Shown: positions 1-11,696, counted from the first letter of the stretch. The stretch: 64,000 nucleotides of DNA from Pseudomonas extremorientalis (GCF_001870465.1 NZ_MDGK01000004.1:52260-116259); one strand, 5' to 3'. Made by a program: numbers and translations. The notes: generated by a model from the letters alone, not told the origin.

Positions 1-448
1 TCTAAAACCACATGCCCAACCCGGCATGGGTTGGCCGCTTAATCTCTCAGTCATTTGGCGCCAGGCGCCGCGTTTCTTTAGGGTCTTACCGGCTACACCT
101 ACAAGCGAAGGAACCGGGCCCCTAGAAAAGAGCGCTGCTTTATACCAGAAAGACCCCAGTGCAACAACAGCCCGCGTGTTTTTACTGGCGTAAATCTTGG
201 CGGTAGACGCCTGAACCGTTGCCAGGAGGGGCCGCTGTCACAGCCGACCGCTCGTCGCACAGAATGATTTACAGCGCGCACGGGCACAGTGAAGTGCACG
301 ACGAAACGCGCCGAGGCGCCATCAAAACAGCATTTGGCGCAAAAGCACAGGCAAAAATGGGCTAGTCATTTACCTATCAGACCACTACGGTAGGACTTTT
401 CCAGACTGCACTCGCAGATGGGCCTTCGATCTGCAAAGGAAACCGAAC
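1..448. other. Non-coding leader upstream of the solute-binding protein gene
   Basis: No open frame here has coding character or a recognisable protein. A perfect 7-bp inverted repeat (CCAACCC / GGGTTGG, 16-34) lies near the left edge but has no T-tract, so it is not a convincing terminator. The second half is less GC-rich and probably carries the promoter and a long 5' leader for the gene at 449. A small RNA cannot be excluded, but nothing in the sequence identifies one. Confidence 0.5.
414..434 (+). promoter_or_regulatory. Small hairpin next to the ribosome binding site of the solute-binding protein gene
   Basis: GCAGAT and ATCTGC form a perfect 6-bp stem around a 9-nt loop. The stem ends directly before the purine-rich AAAGGA, which serves the ATG at 449. 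A hairpin this close to the Shine-Dalgarno sequence could affect translation initiation. That role is inferred from position only. Confidence 0.3.
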
Positions 449-2041
449 ATGCGCCTCGCTGCCCTACCGCTATTGCTAGCCCCTCTATTTATCGCCCCGC
501 TGGCCTCGGCCGCCAGCAACTTGAGCGTCTGCACCGAGGCCAGCCCCGAAGGGTTCGATGTGGTGCAATACAACTCGCTGACCACCACCAACGCCTCGGC
601 CGATGTGCTGATGAACCGCCTGGTGGACTATGACGCGACCAGCGGCCAACTGGTGCCCAGCCTGGCAGACAGCTGGGACGTCTCGCCGGATGGCCTGACC
701 TATACCTTCAAGCTGCACCCGGATGTGAAGTTCCACCGCACCGAGTACTTCACCCCAAGCCGCACCCTGACCGCCGAAGACGTGCGCTTCAGCTTCGAGC
801 GCATGCTCGACCCGGCCAACCCCTGGCACAAGATCGCCCAGAGCGGCTTCCCTCACGCTCAGTCGCTGCAACTGTCGACGCAGGTAAAAAAGATCGACGC
901 TCTCGACCCACTGACCGTGCGTTTCACCCTGGATCACGCCGACTCCACCTTCCTCGCCGCGCTGAGCATGGGGTTCGCCTCGATCTACCCGGCGGAATAT
1001 GCCGACAAACTGCTCAAGGCCGGCACGCCGGAGAAGCTCAACAGCCAGCCGATCGGCACTGGACCGTTTATCTTCAGCCGTTTCCAGAAAGATGCCGTGG
1101 TGCGCTACAAGGCCAACCCGGACTACTTCGCCGGCAAACCGGCTGTGGATAACTTGATCTTCGCCATCACTCCCGACGCCAACGTACGCCTGCAGAAGCT
1201 GCACCGCGATGAGTGCCAGATTGCGCTGTCACCCAAGCCGCTGGACGTAGGCGAGGCCGAAAAGGACCCGGCGCTCAAGGTGGATAAGACCGCGGCCTTC
1301 ATGACCGCCTTCGTGGCCATCAACAGCCAGCACCCGCCCCTGGACAAGCCCGAAGTCCGCCAGGCGATCAACCTGGCGTTCGACAAGGGCAGCTACCTCA
1401 AGGCCGTGTTTGAAGGCACCGCCGAGGCCGCCAACGGCCCTTATCCGCCGAACACCTGGAGCTACGCCAAGGACCTGCCGGGTTATCCACAGGATCTCGC
1501 CAAGGCCAAGGTGCTGCTCGACCGCGCCGGACTCAAGGACGGCTTCAAGACCACCCTCTGGACCCGCCCCACCGGCAGCCTGCTGAACCCCAACCCGAAC
1601 CTTGGTGCACAACTGCTGCAAGCTGACCTGGCCAAGGTCGGCATCCAGGCCGAGATCCGCGTGATCGAATGGGGCGAGTTGATCCGCCGCGCCAAAGCCG
1701 GCGAACACGACCTGCTATTCATGGGCTGGGCCGGTGACAACGGCGACCCGGATAACTTCCTGACCCCGCAGTTTTCCTGCGCGGCGGTAAAGTCGGGTAC
1801 CAACTTCGCCCGCTACTGCGACCCTGCGTTGGACAAGCTGATCAGCGCTGGCAAGACCACCAGCGAGCAAGGTGTGCGCAGCAAGCTGTACCAGCAGGCC
1901 CAGGCGCAGATCCAGCAGCAGGCCTTGTGGTTGCCGCTGGCGCACCCGACGGCGTTCGCCCTGGCCCGCAAGACTGTCGAGGGCTACCAGGTGAGCCCGT
2001 TCGGCCGGCAGGATTTCTCGAAAGTCAGCGTCAAGCCCTGA
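449..2041 (+). CDS. ABC transporter periplasmic peptide-binding protein (DppA/OppA family)
   Basis: This 530-residue protein has an N-terminal signal peptide (hydrophobic stretch ending near ALASA, about residues 1-21). A typical family 5 extracellular solute-binding fold follows, for example the LADSWDVSPDGLTYTFKL region and the PIGTGPF motif. Family members capture di- or oligopeptides in the periplasm and deliver them to an inner-membrane ABC permease. No permease or ATPase gene is adjacent, so it is an orphan binding protein here, as it often is at this locus in pseudomonads. Length is normal for the family. The ATG at 449 is preceded by AAAGGA and gives a complete signal peptide. The ligand cannot be read from the sequence; dipeptides are the likeliest class. 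Confidence 0.9.
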   Translation: MRLAALPLLLAPLFIAPLASAASNLSVCTEASPEGFDVVQYNSLTTTNASADVLMNRLVDYDATSGQLVPSLADSWDVSPDGLTYTFKLHPDVKFHRTEYFTPSRTLTAEDVRFSFERMLDPANPWHKIAQSGFPHAQSLQLSTQVKKIDALDPLTVRFTLDHADSTFLAALSMGFASIYPAEYADKLLKAGTPEKLNSQPIGTGPFIFSRFQKDAVVRYKANPDYFAGKPAVDNLIFAITPDANVRLQKLHRDECQIALSPKPLDVGEAEKDPALKVDKTAAFMTAFVAINSQHPPLDKPEVRQAINLAFDKGSYLKAVFEGTAEAANGPYPPNTWSYAKDLPGYPQDLAKAKVLLDRAGLKDGFKTTLWTRPTGSLLNPNPNLGAQLLQADLAKVGIQAEIRVIEWGELIRRAKAGEHDLLFMGWAGDNGDPDNFLTPQFSCAAVKSGTNFARYCDPALDKLISAGKTTSEQGVRSKLYQQAQAQIQQQALWLPLAHPTAFALARKTVEGYQVSPFGRQDFSKVSVKP

Positions 2042-2086
2042 GCTGAAAGCTGCAAGCCCGCTTGAGGCTTGCAGCTGCTTCCCCCC

Positions 2087-2761
2087 CTACATCCACCCAT
2101 ACTCCGCCATCGACAACGGGTCTCCATCCCCCACAATGATGTGATCCAGTACCCGCACATCCACCACCTCCAAGGCGTTCTGCAGCAACTTGGTCAATTT
2201 TCGATCAGCGGCGCTCGGCTCCAGGCTCCCGGAAGGATGGTTGTGGCACAGGATCAACGCCGCCGCGTTGTAGGCCAATGCGCGTTTGACCACTTGCCGG
2301 GGATACACCATCGCCGCGTCGATGGTGCCTTGGGACAACGCCTCGAAACCCAGCACCCTGTGCCTTGAATCAAGGAACAGACAGCCGAATATCTCGTGGG
2401 GCTCATGGCGCAACATGGCCTTGAGGTAATCGCGCACCGCCACCGGGCTTTCCAGCACCGAGTCGTGTCGCAGGCGCTCGGCCATATGACGCTTGGCCAT
2501 TTCCAACACCGCCTGCAACTGGGCAAACTTCGCCGGCCCCAGGCCCAATTGCTGGCTGAACAGCGTCTGGCTGGCCTCCAGCAACGGGCGCAAGCCGCCG
2601 AATTGCGCCAGCAGATGGCGCGCCAGGTCCACCGCGCTCCTGCCGGAAACCCCGGTACGCAGGAAGATCGCCAGCAACTCGGCATCCGACAGACTCTCCG
2701 CCCCCCACTCCAGAAGCTTCTCTCGCGGCCGCTCTGCCGCCGGCCAATCACGAATACTCAT
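2087..2761 (-). CDS. radC: RadC family protein (JAMM/MPN+ domain)
   Basis: The protein has 224 residues and starts [17 protein letters not shown], the family's usual N-terminus. The chosen ATG at 2761 follows a strong purine-rich GGAGGGGAGGAG box; in-frame upstream starts would add an unrelated arginine-rich tail. The C-terminal half has the JAMM metal-binding signature [14 protein letters not shown]. The N-terminal half carries a helix-hairpin-helix-like region ([14 protein letters not shown]). RadC was named for a supposed DNA-repair role that was later withdrawn, so its cellular function remains unclear. It is divergent from coaBC, the standard pseudomonad arrangement. Confidence 0.92.
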   Translation of the reverse strand: MSIRDWPAAERPREKLLEWGAESLSDAELLAIFLRTGVSGRSAVDLARHLLAQFGGLRPLLEASQTLFSQQLGLGPAKFAQLQAVLEMAKRHMAERLRHDSVLESPVAVRDYLKAMLRHEPHEIFGCLFLDSRHRVLGFEALSQGTIDAAMVYPRQVVKRALAYNAAALILCHNHPSGSLEPSAADRKLTKLLQNALEVVDVRVLDHIIVGDGDPLSMAEYGWM

Positions 2762-2912
2762 CTCTCCTCCCCTCCCTGTATGCCATGCGTGCCGCTGTTG
2801 CCTTGCGGACGCTGTGTTATCGTAGGCCCTCTTTTTTGCAGGCGATTTCCCCTGGGGAGGGGGCATCGCAGGCGTCATTGAACTGGCAACACTGAACTGG
2901 AAAGGCAAACCA

Positions 2913-4121
2913 ATGCAGCGTCTGTATCGGAAACGCATCGTTCTCGGCGTTGGCGGCGGCATTGCCGCCTACAAGAGCGCAGAGCTGGTCCGCAGGCTCC
3001 TGGACCAGGGCGCCGAAGTGCGCGTGGTCATGACGCGCGGTGGTAGTGAGTTCATTACCCCGCTGACCATGCAGGCCTTGTCCGGGCACCCGGTTCACCT
3101 GGATCTCCTGGACCCTGCAGCCGAAGCCGCCATGGGGCACATCGAACTGGCCAAATGGGCCGACCTGGTGCTGATCGCTCCGGCCACCGCCGACCTGATC
3201 GCGCGCCTGGCCCAAGGCATCGCCGATGACCTGCTGACCACGCTGGTACTGGCCACCGACGCCACTGTCGCCATCGCCCCGGCCATGAACCAGGCCATGT
3301 GGCGCGACCCTGCGACCCAGGCCAACACCCAGCTTCTGCAAAGCCGAGGCCTCAAGGTGTTCGGCCCGGCATCCGGCAGCCAGGCCTGCGGCGACGTTGG
3401 CATGGGCCGCATGCTTGAAGCCACCGATCTGGCGCTGTGCGCCGCCGAGTGCTTTCAGCACCTGGCCCTCACTGGCAAGCACGTGCTGATCACTGCCGGC
3501 CCGACCCAGGAAAACATCGACCCGGTGCGCTACATCACCAACCATAGCTCAGGAAAAATGGGCTTTGCCCTGGCTGAAGCGGCGGTCGAGGCAGGCGCAC
3601 GCGTCACCCTGATCACCGGTCCGGTGCATTTGCCGACCCCGGATCGGGTCACGCGAATCGACGTGGTCAGCGCCCGCGACATGCTGGCGGCCTGTGAGGC
3701 GGCCATTCCGTGCGACCTGTTCATCGCCTCGGCGGCGGTTGCGGACTACCGCCCGGAAGTCGTCGCCCCGCAAAAGCTCAAGAAAGACCCTACGAGCGGT
3801 GACGGCCTGCTCCTGCAAATGGTGCGCAACCCGGACATCCTGGCCACCATCGCCACGCGTCCGGACCGTCCGTTCAGTGTCGGCTTCGCCGCCGAGACCG
3901 AGCACTTGCTGGACTACGCCGCACGCAAATTGAAAGACAAAAACCTCGACCTGATCGTTGCCAATGATGTCGCCAACCCGAGCATCGGCTTCAACAGCGA
4001 GGAAAACGCCTGCAGCGTGATCGACCGCGACCTGCACGCCACCCTTTTCGCCCAGACCAGCAAGGGCAAGATTGCCCGTCAACTGATCTCTTTTATCGCC
4101 CAACGGCTGAACCAGGTTTAA
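2913..4121 (+). CDS. coaBC: Bifunctional phosphopantothenoylcysteine decarboxylase / phosphopantothenate-cysteine ligase
   Basis: CoaBC catalyses two consecutive steps of coenzyme A synthesis: ligation of cysteine to 4'-phosphopantothenate (C-terminal CoaB) and decarboxylation to 4'-phosphopantetheine (N-terminal, FMN-dependent CoaC). At 402 residues it has normal full length. The CoaC part shows the flavoprotein start [13 protein letters not shown], the APAMNQAMW substrate motif and the [10 protein letters not shown] loop with its catalytic cysteine. The CoaB part begins near residue 190 ([20 protein letters not shown]), followed by HSSGKMG. The ATG at 2913 has a GGAAAGG ribosome binding site. 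dut follows after 5 bp, so the two are probably co-transcribed. Confidence 0.96.
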   Translation: MQRLYRKRIVLGVGGGIAAYKSAELVRRLLDQGAEVRVVMTRGGSEFITPLTMQALSGHPVHLDLLDPAAEAAMGHIELAKWADLVLIAPATADLIARLAQGIADDLLTTLVLATDATVAIAPAMNQAMWRDPATQANTQLLQSRGLKVFGPASGSQACGDVGMGRMLEATDLALCAAECFQHLALTGKHVLITAGPTQENIDPVRYITNHSSGKMGFALAEAAVEAGARVTLITGPVHLPTPDRVTRIDVVSARDMLAACEAAIPCDLFIASAAVADYRPEVVAPQKLKKDPTSGDGLLLQMVRNPDILATIATRPDRPFSVGFAAETEHLLDYAARKLKDKNLDLIVANDVANPSIGFNSEENACSVIDRDLHATLFAQTSKGKIARQLISFIAQRLNQV

Positions 4122-4126
4122 TTTCA

Positions 4127-4582
4127 ATGCACGCTTTGCAAGCCAAGATCCTCGATTCACGCATCGGCAACGAATTCCCACTGCCGGCCTACGCCACCCC
4201 AGGCTCCGCAGGCCTCGACCTGCGCGCCATGCTCAAGCAAGACACCGTCCTTGAACCGGGCCAGACCATCCTGATCCCCACCGGCCTGTCGATCTACGTG
4301 GGCGACCCTGGCCTGGCGGCGCTGATCCTGCCGCGCTCGGGCCTGGGCCACAAACACGGCATCGTGCTGGGCAACCTGGTCGGCCTGATCGACTCGGACT
4401 ACCAGGGCGAATTGATGGTGTCGTGCTGGAACCGTGGCCAGACCGCGTTCAACATCGCCGTCGGCGAGCGCATTGCGCAGTTGGTATTGGTGCCGGTGGT
4501 GCAGGCGCACTTCGAACTGGTCGAGGAATTCGATGAGACCCAACGCGGCGCATGCGGTTTTGGGCATTCCGGCAGTCACTGA
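4127..4582 (+). CDS. dut: Deoxyuridine 5'-triphosphate nucleotidohydrolase (dUTPase)
   Basis: The enzyme hydrolyses dUTP to dUMP and pyrophosphate. This keeps uracil out of DNA and supplies the dTMP pathway. The 151-residue protein has the five motifs of trimeric dUTPases in order: [10 protein letters not shown], the [10 protein letters not shown] loop, [10 protein letters not shown] with the catalytic Asp, the [11 protein letters not shown] strand, and the C-terminal arm [10 protein letters not shown]. It lies 5 bp behind coaBC and before algC, the conserved pseudomonad order. The start at 4127 has only a weak ribosome binding site, consistent with translational coupling to coaBC. Confidence 0.96.
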   Translation: MHALQAKILDSRIGNEFPLPAYATPGSAGLDLRAMLKQDTVLEPGQTILIPTGLSIYVGDPGLAALILPRSGLGHKHGIVLGNLVGLIDSDYQGELMVSCWNRGQTAFNIAVGERIAQLVLVPVVQAHFELVEEFDETQRGACGFGHSGSH

Positions 4583-4846
4583 CTAAGCTGAATCCTGCCG
4601 GGCGCCTTTGCCCGGCTCGATGCCACCGCAAGGCTTTTCAGGACGAAGAATGCGCGGACCCTATCAGCGAGATTTCCCTATTGAAATCAAAGCATTAAGC
4701 AGAAAGAAAAGCAGCGCCAGCACGCCGATGGCACTTTTGCACCACGAACTCTCTGCCGAAAACACCGTCATACCCTTCAGTTTGAGCCTGCCGGTCAGCC
4801 ACATTAAGGCCAGCCTTGCCCCCTTCAGATGGAGTTTCCCCCCGCG

Positions 4847-6244
4847 ATGAGTACCGCAGCCCGAGTAGCCCCGACATTCCCCGACAGCATTTTCCGCGCC
4901 TATGACATCCGTGGCGTGGTACCAAAGACCCTGACTGCCGAAACCGCCTACTGGATTGGCCGCGCCATCGGCGCACAGAGCCTGGCCCAGGACGAGCCGA
5001 ACGTGTCGGTTGGCCGTGACGGTCGCCTGTCCGGCCCGGAGCTGGTTGAGCAACTGATCCAGGGCCTGGCCGACAGCGGTTGCCATGTGAGTGACGTGGG
5101 CCTGGTGCCGACGCCGGCACTGTACTACGCGGCCAACGTACTGGCCGGCAAGTCCGGGGTGATGCTCACCGGCAGCCACAACCCGTCCGACTACAACGGT
5201 TTCAAGATCGTCATCGCCGGCGACACGCTGGCCAACGAACAGATCCAGGCCCTGCACGACCGTCTGAAAAACAACGACCTGACCAGCGGCAAGGGTACCG
5301 TCACCAAAGTCGACATCCTGCAGCGCTACTCTGACCAAATCACCGGCGACGTGAAACTCGCGCGCCGCCTGAAAGTGGTGGTGGACTGCGGCAACGGCGC
5401 AGCCGGCGTGATCGCCCCGCAGTTGCTCGAAGCCCTGAACTGCGAAGTGATCCCGCTGTTCTGCGAGGTCGACGGCAACTTTCCCAACCACCACCCAGAC
5501 CCAGGCAAGCCGGAGAACCTGGTGGACCTGATCGCCAAGGTCAAAGAAACCGGGGCTGACGTGGGCCTGGCCTTCGACGGCGACGGCGACCGCGTGGGTG
5601 TGGTGACCAACACCGGCGAGAACGTATTCGCCGATCGCCTGCTGATGCTGTTCGCCCGCGACGTGGTGGCGCGCAATGCCAACGCCGAGATCATCTTCGA
5701 CGTGAAGTGCACTCGTCGCCTCACGCCGCTGATCAAGGAATACGGCGGCCGCCCGCTAATGTGGAAGACCGGTCACTCGTTGATCAAAAAGAAAATGAAG
5801 GAAACCGGCGCCCTGTTGGCCGGCGAAATGAGCGGCCACGTGTTCTTCAAGGAACGCTGGTTCGGCTTTGACGACGGTATTTACAGCGCCGCTCGCCTAC
5901 TGGAGATCCTCAGCAAGGAAAAATCCACGGCCCAGGAGCTGTTTCAGACCTTCCCGAACGATATTTCTACGCCAGAGATCAATATCCATGTGACCGAGGA
6001 GAGCAAATTCAGCATCATTGACGCACTGCACGATGCGCAATGGGGCGAAGGCGCCAACCTGACCACCATTGATGGTGTGCGAGTCGATTACGCCAAAGGC
6101 TGGGGCCTGGTCCGCGCGTCCAACACCACACCGGTGCTGGTCCTGCGTTTCGAGGCGGATACCGAGGCTGAGTTGCAGCGCATCAAGGACGTGTTCCACG
6201 CCCAGTTGAAACGTGTTGCCCCTGATCTCCAATTACCGTTCTGA
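4847..6244 (+). CDS. algC: Phosphomannomutase/phosphoglucomutase AlgC
   Basis: AlgC interconverts the 1- and 6-phosphates of mannose and glucose. It feeds alginate, LPS, Psl and rhamnolipid synthesis. At 465 residues it is the classic short form. It has the phosphoserine loop TGSHNPSDYNG with the active Ser at residue 110, the Mg-binding DGDGDR, and the sugar-recognition GEMSGHVF. The ATG at 4847 gives the usual N-terminus (MSTAARVAPTFPDSIFRAYDIRG); a short in-frame ATG lies 18 bp upstream. The 264 bp between dut and algC hold no recognisable gene, and the membrane-anchored N-terminal extension annotated on some pseudomonad homologues is absent. argB follows 19 bp downstream. Confidence 0.95.
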   Translation: MSTAARVAPTFPDSIFRAYDIRGVVPKTLTAETAYWIGRAIGAQSLAQDEPNVSVGRDGRLSGPELVEQLIQGLADSGCHVSDVGLVPTPALYYAANVLAGKSGVMLTGSHNPSDYNGFKIVIAGDTLANEQIQALHDRLKNNDLTSGKGTVTKVDILQRYSDQITGDVKLARRLKVVVDCGNGAAGVIAPQLLEALNCEVIPLFCEVDGNFPNHHPDPGKPENLVDLIAKVKETGADVGLAFDGDGDRVGVVTNTGENVFADRLLMLFARDVVARNANAEIIFDVKCTRRLTPLIKEYGGRPLMWKTGHSLIKKKMKETGALLAGEMSGHVFFKERWFGFDDGIYSAARLLEILSKEKSTAQELFQTFPNDISTPEINIHVTEESKFSIIDALHDAQWGEGANLTTIDGVRVDYAKGWGLVRASNTTPVLVLRFEADTEAELQRIKDVFHAQLKRVAPDLQLPF

Positions 6245-6263
6245 TTTTTTACCGGAGCCCTGA

Positions 6264-7169
<906 letters not shown>

Positions 7170-7180
7170 ACACTGAAAAC

Positions 7181-7218
7181 AAAAGGCCCCGCTCAATATG
7201 ATTGAGCGGGGCCTTTTT
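7181..7218 (+). terminator. Rho-independent terminator after argB
   Basis: AAAAGGCCCCGCTCAAT, a 3-nt loop (ATG), then ATTGAGCGGGGCCTTTTT form a near-perfect 17-bp stem followed by a T-tract. The symmetrical A/T flanks mean it could also stop transcripts arriving from pyrE on the other strand. Confidence 0.93.
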
Positions 7219-7234
7219 ATGCACGCTGCTCCCC

Positions 7235-7265
7235 TGTGGGAGCGGGCTTGCCCGCGAAGGCGGTG
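7235..7265. repeat. REP element (GTGGGAGCGGGCTTGCCCGCG type)
   Basis: The sequence TGTGGGAGCGGGCTTGCCCG is the core of a common Pseudomonas repetitive extragenic palindrome, with a GCGGGC/GCCCGC mini-hairpin. It lies between the argB terminator and the end of pyrE. It differs in its stem from the GGGGGC/GCCCCC type seen elsewhere in the window. Confidence 0.75.
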
Positions 7266-7267
7266 GG

Positions 7268-7912
7268 TCAGACGCCAAACTGCTCGCGATATGCACGCAC
7301 CGCCGGCAGGTGCTGCTTGAGCTGCGGATCATCTTCCAGGAACTGCAACACCTGGTTCAACGACACGATGCTCACGACTGGAATGCCGAAATCGCGCTCC
7401 ACTTCCTGGATGGCCGACAACTCACCGTTGCCACGCTCCTGGCGGTTCAGCGCGATCAGCACGCCGGCGGCCTTGGCGCCGTCCTGGGAAGCGATGATCT
7501 GCATGACTTCGCGGATAGCGGTGCCGGCGGTGATCACGTCGTCGATGATCAGCACGTCGCCCTTGAGTGGAGCCCCGACCAGGCTGCCGCCTTCACCGTG
7601 GGCCTTGGCCTCTTTACGGTTAAAGCACCAAGGCAGGTCCTGCCCGTGATGCTCAGCCAGCGCCACGGCGGTCGCGGCCGCCAGGGGAATACCCTTGTAG
7701 GCCGGGCCAAACAGCACATCGAAGGAAATACCGCTTTCAACGATGGCAGCCGCATAGAAACGACCCAGCTGTGCCAGGGCCGAACCCGAGTTGAACAGGC
7801 CCGCATTGAAGAAGTACGGGCTGGTGCGCCCTGACTTGAGGGTGAACTCACCGAAGCGCAAAACCCCGCGATCGATGGCAAAACGAATGAAATCGCGTTG
7901 ATACGCCTGCAT
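7268..7912 (-). CDS. pyrE: Orotate phosphoribosyltransferase
   Basis: PyrE transfers phosphoribose from PRPP to orotate, making orotidine 5'-phosphate in pyrimidine synthesis. The 214-residue frame begins [21 protein letters not shown] at ATG 7912, the standard start; an in-frame start 21 bp upstream is less likely. The PRPP-binding signature [13 protein letters not shown] is intact, as is the flexible-loop region with [11 protein letters not shown]. The gene is divergent from crc across an 82-bp gap that contains a perfect 17-bp palindrome. Confidence 0.96.
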   Translation of the reverse strand: MQAYQRDFIRFAIDRGVLRFGEFTLKSGRTSPYFFNAGLFNSGSALAQLGRFYAAAIVESGISFDVLFGPAYKGIPLAAATAVALAEHHGQDLPWCFNRKEAKAHGEGGSLVGAPLKGDVLIIDDVITAGTAIREVMQIIASQDGAKAAGVLIALNRQERGNGELSAIQEVERDFGIPVVSIVSLNQVLQFLEDDPQLKQHLPAVRAYREQFGV

Positions 7913-7956
7913 GAAAAAAGCCTCAGATACCACGGATTTAGCTAATTAGGTAGACG

Positions 7957-7973
7957 GCGTGTATCATACACGC
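7957..7973. promoter_or_regulatory. Perfect palindrome between pyrE and crc (candidate operator/promoter)
   Basis: GCGTGTAT-C-ATACACGC is a perfect 8-bp inverted repeat with a single central base. It lies 21 bp upstream of the crc start and 44 bp upstream of pyrE. TATCAT inside it (7962-7967) matches the -10 consensus at five of six positions, so the palindrome may overlap the crc promoter. The binding protein, if there is one, is unknown. Confidence 0.45.
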
Positions 7974-7994
7974 ACGCGATTTTTGGGGCCATTT

Positions 7995-8774
7995 ATGCGG
8001 ATCATCAGTGTGAACGTTAATGGTATTCAGGCTGCAGTCGAGCGTGGTTTGCTCAGTTGGCTGCAAGCCCAGAATGCCGACGTCATCTGCCTGCAGGATA
8101 CCCGCGCCTCCGCCTTTGAACTGGACGACCCAGCCTTCCAACTGGATGGCTACTTCCTTTATGCCTGCGATGCCGAAGTGCCCACCCAAGGTGGCGTGGC
8201 TTTGTATTCGCGGTTGCAACCCAAGGCGGTCATCAGCGGCCTCGGCTTCGAGACAGCCGACCGCTACGGGCGCTACCTGCAAGCCGATTTCGACAAGGTC
8301 AGCATCGCGACCTTGCTGCTTCCTTCGGGGCAGAACGGCGATGAAGACTTGAACCAGAAGTTCAAGCTAATGGACGATTTCGCCCGTTACCTGGATAAAC
8401 AGCGACGCAAACGTCGCGAGTACATTTATTGTGGCTCGCTGTACGTGGCGCAACAGAAGCTGGATATCAAGAACTGGCGCGACAGCCAGCAATCCCCGGG
8501 TTTCCTGGCGCCGGAACGGGCCTGGATGGACGAGATTGTCGGCAACATGGGCTATGTGGATGCCCTGCGCGAAGTCAGCCGCGAAGGCGACCAGTACAGC
8601 TGGTGGCCGGATAACGAACAGGCTGAGATGCTCAACCTGGGCTGGCGCTTCGACTACCAACTGCTGACCCCGGGCCTGCGCCGGTTCGTTCGCAGCGCAC
8701 GCCTGCCGCGCCAGCCGCGATTCTCGCAGCACGCGCCGCTGATCGTGGACTACGACTGGACATTGACCATCTGA
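7995..8774 (+). CDS. crc: Catabolite repression control protein Crc
   Basis: Crc is the co-repressor that acts with Hfq on A-rich sites in target mRNAs to impose the pseudomonad carbon-source hierarchy; the sRNA CrcZ relieves it. The 259-residue protein has the endonuclease/exonuclease/phosphatase fold (MRIISVNVNGIQAAVERG at the start, the C-terminal FSQHAPLIVDYDW region), but Crc itself is not known to be a nuclease. Length and N-terminus match the family exactly with the ATG at 7995. The upstream in-frame extension (MYHTRTRFLGPF) overlaps the promoter palindrome and is rejected. A terminator follows directly. Confidence 0.96.
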   Translation: MRIISVNVNGIQAAVERGLLSWLQAQNADVICLQDTRASAFELDDPAFQLDGYFLYACDAEVPTQGGVALYSRLQPKAVISGLGFETADRYGRYLQADFDKVSIATLLLPSGQNGDEDLNQKFKLMDDFARYLDKQRRKRREYIYCGSLYVAQQKLDIKNWRDSQQSPGFLAPERAWMDEIVGNMGYVDALREVSREGDQYSWWPDNEQAEMLNLGWRFDYQLLTPGLRRFVRSARLPRQPRFSQHAPLIVDYDWTLTI

Positions 8775-8785
8775 GGTCTTTTCCC

Positions 8786-8827
8786 AGGCACAAAAAAACC
8801 GACAGCGATGTCGGTTTTTTTGTGCCT
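8786..8827. terminator. Bidirectional intrinsic terminator between crc and the DUF4870 gene
   Basis: AGGCACAAAAAAACCGACA and TGTCGGTTTTTTTGTGCCT form an almost perfect long stem. It has A/T tracts on both arms, placed between two convergent genes. It should work in both directions. Confidence 0.93.
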
Positions 8828-8832
8828 GTTCA

Positions 8833-9204
8833 CTATTTGATCACTCGCCAGGTCAAGGGGTAGCGGTAAGCGATCCCCTTGTTGGCCTTGATGCTACCAA
8901 TGATGGTCAGCACCACCGTGGCGATTGCCAGGGCAACCATCAGGAAAAAACCGATCACTGCGAAGGCCAGCACAATGCAAGCGATCCAGGCGATGGCGAC
9001 GGTGATCTGGAAGTTCAGGGCTTCCTTGCCCTGATCATCAATGAACGGGTCCACTTCTTTCTTCATCTGCCACAGGATCAGTGGCCCCACGACGCTGCCG
9101 AAGGGGAACACGAAACCCAGAAACGCCGCGAGATGGCACAACATTGCGCCCTGGCGCACTTCGTAGGAAGGCGTCGGCACAGGCATTTGGCTGCTGTCAT
9201 TCAT
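8833..9204 (-). CDS. DUF4870 domain membrane protein
   Basis: This 123-residue protein has three predicted membrane segments (about residues 22-45, 66-90 and 90-108). It has the DUF4870 hallmarks: a soluble N-terminus, GPLILWQMKKEVDPFIDDQGKEA between the first two helices, and ALNFQI at the start of the second. The family has no established biochemical function. It lies 22 bp downstream of rph on the same strand, so the two are probably co-transcribed, and its 3' end meets the shared terminator with crc. Confidence 0.85.
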   Translation of the reverse strand: MNDSSQMPVPTPSYEVRQGAMLCHLAAFLGFVFPFGSVVGPLILWQMKKEVDPFIDDQGKEALNFQITVAIAWIACIVLAFAVIGFFLMVALAIATVVLTIIGSIKANKGIAYRYPLTWRVIK

Positions 9205-9226
9205 GGCGCTTCTCCTTGAGGCGGGT

Positions 9227-9949
9227 TCAGTCAGCCAGGGCGGCGTTCTGCAGTTCGAAGATCTCGGTCATGCCTTTCTGGGCCAGGGCCAGCATCGCAT
9301 TCAGTTCGGCCGGCTGGAATGGCGCGCCTTCGGCGGTGCCTTGCACTTCGATGAACCCACCGGTGCTGGTCATCACCACGTTCAGGTCGGTCTCGGCGGC
9401 CGAGTCTTCCAGGTAGTCCAGGTCCAGCACTGGCTCGCCCTGGTACATGCCCACCGAAACAGCGGCGATCATTTGCTTGAGCGGGTCACCGCCCTTGAGG
9501 CCGCCACGCTTCTTGATCACTTTCAGCGCGTCAACCAGGGCCACCATGGCACCGGTGATGGACGCAGTGCGGGTACCGCCGTCAGCCTGGATAACGTCGC
9601 AGTCGACGTACAGGGTCACGTCGCCCAGCTTGGACATGTCCAGGGCGGCGCGCAGTGAACGGCCGATCAGGCGCTGGATTTCCAGGGTGCGCCCGCCTTG
9701 CTTGCCACGGCTGGCTTCACGCTGGTTACGCTCGCCGGTGGCGCGCGGCAGCATGCCGTACTCGGCGGTCAGCCAGCCCTGGCCCTGGCCTTTAAGGAAG
9801 CGCGGCACGCCGTTTTCGACGCTGACGGTGCAGATCACCTTGGTATCGCCAAACTCGACCAGTACGGATCCCTCGGCGTGTTTGGTGTAGTTGCGGGTGA
9901 TGCGGATCGAGCGGAGCTGATCGGCAGCGCGACCACTTGGACGTTTCAT
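9227..9949 (-). CDS. rph: Ribonuclease PH
   Basis: RNase PH is a phosphate-dependent 3'-to-5' exoribonuclease that trims tRNA precursors and takes part in rRNA turnover. The 240-residue protein starts [18 protein letters not shown] at ATG 9949, the typical start. It has the [20 protein letters not shown] segment (RNA and phosphate binding) and the [15 protein letters not shown] motif of the family's catalytic core. In-frame sequence upstream of this ATG has no family resemblance. It is divergent from yicC. Confidence 0.96.
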   Translation of the reverse strand: MKRPSGRAADQLRSIRITRNYTKHAEGSVLVEFGDTKVICTVSVENGVPRFLKGQGQGWLTAEYGMLPRATGERNQREASRGKQGGRTLEIQRLIGRSLRAALDMSKLGDVTLYVDCDVIQADGGTRTASITGAMVALVDALKVIKKRGGLKGGDPLKQMIAAVSVGMYQGEPVLDLDYLEDSAAETDLNVVMTSTGGFIEVQGTAEGAPFQPAELNAMLALAQKGMTEIFELQNAALAD

Positions 9950-10134
9950 AGGGAACACCTGTACTGAGGACGAAAAACTGCCGAGCATTATAGAGCCGCG
10001 GGCCGATTCGGGGCACTGCTAAAAAATCCAGTTACGAATGCTCGGGTTTGGGCGCACTCGCCCCACTGCGCTACAATCCTGCGCCTTCCCAATCATCAGC
10101 CCGCATTTACGGGGCTGCAACGCGAGGTACCTCC

Positions 10135-11629
<1,495 letters not shown>

Positions 11630-11696
11630 TTGGCTCTTCCCAAAACCGCTGCAAGGGCTTTACATTGGCGCTTGTAGCGGTTTTGCGAGGGCCTGC

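Noticed and set aside
99..299. A 66-codon frame on the minus strand near the left edge
   Set aside because: It has no ribosome binding site and no similarity to a known small protein. Its composition is not convincing.
4608..4850. An 80-codon frame between dut and algC
   Set aside because: Its composition is not like that of its neighbours, it has no recognisable motif and it is not in frame with algC. I treat the gap as non-coding.
11642..11684. First hairpin after gmk as an independent terminator
   Set aside because: The stem is good, but it has an 18-nt loop and is followed by GCGAGG rather than a T-run. The second hairpin at 11697-11734 is the better terminator.
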